Of a DNA stretch of 16,894 nt, positions 15,311 through 16,894 are shown piece by piece; position 1 is the first letter of the stretch; every line of letters begins with the position of its first letter. Location of the stretch: the NCBI GenBank assembly GCA_022561675.1, contig JADFQT010000014.1, positions 1 to 16,894 of the forward strand. The letters are read 5' to 3'. The notes under the pieces were generated by a model. It had not been told where the DNA came from, did no database searches, and saw nothing but the letters and a program-made list of their open reading frames with translations. The DNA is from Chloroflexota bacterium (lineage in GTDB: Bacteria; Chloroflexota; Dehalococcoidia; Lucifugimonadales; UBA3495). Position numbers and translations under genes: made by a program.

Positions 15311-16069
15311 GTGAGCGCTTTGTCCAGCCTTCCGGTCTGCCAGGTGGTCCATTTAGGCCTAGTGGAGTATCGCCGGGCCTGGGATGAGCAGGTTTCCCTG
15401 GCCCAGGCGGTTCGCGACGGCAGTCAGCCCAACACCCTGCTGCTGCTGGAACACCCTCATGTTTATACCAGGGGCCGTCTCAGCAAACCGGAGCACCTAT
15501 CCCTCACCCAGGCGGAGTTGGCGGAGCGAGGCGTCTCGGTGGTGGACACGGACCGGGGTGGCCAGGTTACCTATCACGGACCGGGTCAGCTGGTGGGGTA
15601 TCCGATAATTGATCTGCGGAACTGGGGCGGTCCCCTGAAATACCTCCGGACCCTGGAGCAGGTGATTATACAGACCCTGGCCGACCTGAGCGTGGAGGCC
15701 GGAGTGATACCCGGATTGACCGGAGTGTGGGTAGGCGAGGCAAAGGTCGCTGCCATCGGAGTGAAGATCAGCCGCGGTGTGGCCTACCACGGCTTCTCCC
15801 TGAACGTTGATCCCGACCTCTCTTATTACAACAATATTGTTCCCTGCGGCATCACGGACCGGGATGTGACTTCTCTGGAGGAGCTGCTGGCTCGCCCGGT
15901 GGAAATGGAGTTGGTGAGAAACGGCCTGGCCTACCGCTTTGGCCAACAACGCTACCTGCGCACCGTTAGCGATTTCCTTACCACTGCTATCCTCCCACTG
16001 CAACTTACCTTTCTCGGTCATTCTATTTGCCTCCGGGGTTGCGTACCATGCGCTCGGTACCGAGCTTGA
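15311..16069 (+). CDS. lipB: Octanoyltransferase LipB with a foreign, probably artefactual C-terminal tail
   Basis: LipB moves octanoyl groups from acyl carrier protein to lipoyl domains, the first step in making the lipoyl arm of E2, which is encoded just upstream. Signatures are RGGQVTYHGPGQLVGYP (82-98), the catalytic lysine K145 in GEAKVAAIGVKI, HGFSLNVDPDLSYYNNIVPCGI and the catalytic cysteine C179. The family part ends near GLAYRFGQ (205-212, about 15946). The remaining 40 residues, to the stop at 16069, are antisense to phage-like genes on the other strand and do not resemble LipB. The natural end is therefore missing, though only a short C-terminal helix is lost and the catalytic residues are intact. 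GTG start with a weak ribosome site, probably coupled to E2. Confidence 0.88.
   Translation: MSALSSLPVCQVVHLGLVEYRRAWDEQVSLAQAVRDGSQPNTLLLLEHPHVYTRGRLSKPEHLSLTQAELAERGVSVVDTDRGGQVTYHGPGQLVGYPIIDLRNWGGPLKYLRTLEQVIIQTLADLSVEAGVIPGLTGVWVGEAKVAAIGVKISRGVAYHGFSLNVDPDLSYYNNIVPCGITDRDVTSLEELLARPVEMELVRNGLAYRFGQQRYLRTVSDFLTTAILPLQLTFLGHSICLRGCVPCARYRA
15940..15965. other. Approximate junction between host lipB and phage-derived sequence
   Basis: To the left is conserved LipB coding sequence on the plus strand; to the right are coupled phage-like ORFs on the minus strand with lower GC. By hand count one 60-nt line of lipB (15841-15900) is 40/60 GC, and two phage-side lines (16141-16200 and 16261-16320) are 31/60 and 28/60. 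The breakpoint is placed where LipB similarity ends and cannot be fixed to the base. No integrase, tRNA or attachment-site repeat was seen. Confidence 0.65.
15945..16021 (-). CDS. Start of a phage-like gene, truncated by the lipB junction
   Basis: A minus-strand gene starts with ATG at 16021, preceded by a perfect GGAGG (16034-16030) at 8 nt spacing and only 1 nt after the stop of the preceding small ORF. Its first residues are MTEKGKLQWEDSSGKEIANG. The frame stays open to 15497, but beyond about residue 25 it is antisense to conserved lipB and should not be read as real protein. I recognise no family in the short genuine part. By position it would be the next gene of a phage head module. Confidence 0.5.
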
Positions 16070-16121
16070 TTATCTTGGTACGCGGGTCAAATTTTACTAC
16101 TGGTAAATCCTTTACCGCCAT
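16023..16121 (-). CDS. Small phage-like ORF coupled to the MuF-ADP-ribosyltransferase gene
   Basis: A 32-residue frame (starting MAVKDLPVVKFDPRTKIIKL) begins with an ATG that overlaps the upstream stop as TAATG, and its TAG lies 1 nt before the next ATG. This tight stop-start packing on both sides is what supports translation. The peptide is basic, with no membrane segment or recognised motif. A gene directly after a toxin-domain protein might encode an immunity factor, but the length and composition give no specific support for that. Confidence 0.5.
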   Translation of the reverse strand: MAVKDLPVVKFDPRTKIIKLGTERMVRNPGGK

Positions 16122-16894
16122 TAGAGCACCCCCACCTGTTCAACTGTGATTGTGCGGATACCATCGGCAGCCGTATCTATGTTAAGCACACGGAACACGC
16201 CGTTGGTAACAAACTCCTCTTGACCCTGGAACACAGAGAAAGCCTCGGCATTGATGCCCTTACTGGAGCCTTTCATCTTTATCAAGACAGCCGTTGCATC
16301 TGTAAACTCTACGCCCCCTACAGTTGCCCCCCGTGCAAAATCTTTGCTTATCGCCCGGCTGTAGCTCCATGATTGCGGTTCCAATAATTGCCATGTATCG
16401 CCAATCCGCAGGTTAAGTACCGCTGCTGCCTCTGGCTCGGTAGCAAACAACTCCAACCCGCGCCATACCGTTCTTGTGTTCGTGGGGCTGTGCCGTATGC
16501 CATTTACCAACGCCTCGCCAAAGTTCTCCAGAGGAGTAAGAGCCTTGCCGGCCTTGATAGCCTCTGCCGCTTGCTCTTGGATAATGCCAATCGCGCCTTC
16601 TGTATAGCTGGTGAGCGCATTCTTAACTGCGGCGAACTCTGGGTTCTCTGCCAGTATGGTGTTAATCATCTGCTGCTGTGCTGTTGTAGGTATGCCTTGC
16701 GGTAGAGCTGCCATACCTTGCAGCAATGTGTTCTGCCGCAACCGCGCTGCTCCACCGGGCCGCCGCCTTGTTGCCAGTGTGCAGGCACAATCAGGATGGA
16801 AGGGTGGGCGTTGGTGGCCGCTGGGGAAAGCCTGGTCAACCGGGATGCTGCCGGCGCGGTGGTTGTTAATGCAGATGGGGCATGGCCTTATGCT
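16121..16894 (-). CDS. Phage MuF-type minor head protein fused to an ADP-ribosyltransferase domain, N-terminus beyond window
   Basis: The frame enters open from the right edge and runs 257 codons. Its first part carries the C-terminal zinc-ribbon-like signature of Mu F/SPP1 gp7 head morphogenesis proteins: C5-PI-C8, FPSGH (23-27), then RPPFHPDCACTLA with H33, C36 and C38. After a linker (about 50-135) comes a domain matching R-S-E mono-ADP-ribosyltransferases: R145 in TVWRGLE, the serine pair S177/S179 in SWSYSRAISKDFA, and Q225-E-E227 in FQGQEEFV followed by a FRVLNI strand. R binds NAD, the serines shape the pocket and E227 would be catalytic. MuF proteins of temperate phages are known to carry variable C-terminal toxin domains, and this fits that class. 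A TTG at 16741 is only an internal codon. The domain fold is inferred from motifs alone. Confidence 0.8.
   Translation of the reverse strand, partial: SIRPCPICINNHRAGSIPVDQAFPSGHQRPPFHPDCACTLATRRRPGGAARLRQNTLLQGMAALPQGIPTTAQQQMINTILAENPEFAAVKNALTSYTEGAIGIIQEQAAEAIKAGKALTPLENFGEALVNGIRHSPTNTRTVWRGLELFATEPEAAAVLNLRIGDTWQLLEPQSWSYSRAISKDFARGATVGGVEFTDATAVLIKMKGSSKGINAEAFSVFQGQEEFVTNGVFRVLNIDTAADGIRTITVEQVGVL

Noticed and set aside
15497..15944. Continuation of the phage-like minus-strand ORF that starts at 16021
   Set aside because: This part is exactly antisense to conserved lipB including its catalytic residues; the open frame here is by chance, so only the first part is called.
16121..16741. 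Stand-alone 206-residue gene starting at a TTG at 16741
   Set aside because: The frame continues upstream without a stop to the window edge and carries a phage head-protein signature there, so the TTG is an internal leucine codon.

Overview
The window looks like bacterial chromosome of moderately high GC. Gene content and organisation suggest an aerobic or facultatively aerobic member of the Chloroflexota (SAR202/Dehalococcoidia-like). This is inferred from gene families and layout, not from a marker gene. The reasons are an alternative complex III (ACIII) with ActB split into two genes, CcmF/CcmH cytochrome c maturation genes beside it, and frequent GTG/TTG starts. Nearly all of the left two thirds is coded on the minus strand.

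Positions 1-11072 (minus strand, read right to left) appear to form one respiratory cluster. The order is a small two-helix membrane protein, the pentaheme cytochrome ActA, the molybdopterin-fold subunit ActB1, the iron-sulfur subunit ActB2, an NrfD-type membrane subunit, a second NrfD-type subunit that is clearly ActC, ActD and the monoheme lipoprotein ActE. After a gap full of short palindromes come CcmH and CcmF, the heme-ligation arm of cytochrome c maturation; CcmF runs off the left edge. Together these would oxidise menaquinol and reduce a periplasmic acceptor, with dedicated proteins to attach the six c-type hemes that ActA and ActE need.

Positions 11073-11379 form a divergent regulatory region with a recognisable sigma70-type promoter on each strand and an 11-bp direct repeat spaced by 33 bp. 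Positions 11380-15950 (plus strand) hold a 2-oxoacid dehydrogenase operon: E1 alpha, E1 beta, E2 and lipB. LipB supplies the octanoyl group from which the lipoyl arm of E2 is built. A foldback, MITE-like repeat and a tandem 19-nt repeat lie between E1 beta and E2.

The right end (about 15950-16894, minus strand) is of different origin. Its GC is lower, and it contains the C-terminal part of a phage MuF-type minor head protein fused to an ADP-ribosyltransferase domain of the R-S-E class. Two tightly coupled short phage ORFs follow, and the second runs head-on into the 3' end of lipB. The breakpoint cuts through a phage structural module and removes the natural end of lipB, so it is either a decayed or rearranged prophage or an assembly chimera. 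The phage toxin-like fusion and this junction are the most notable items in the window.
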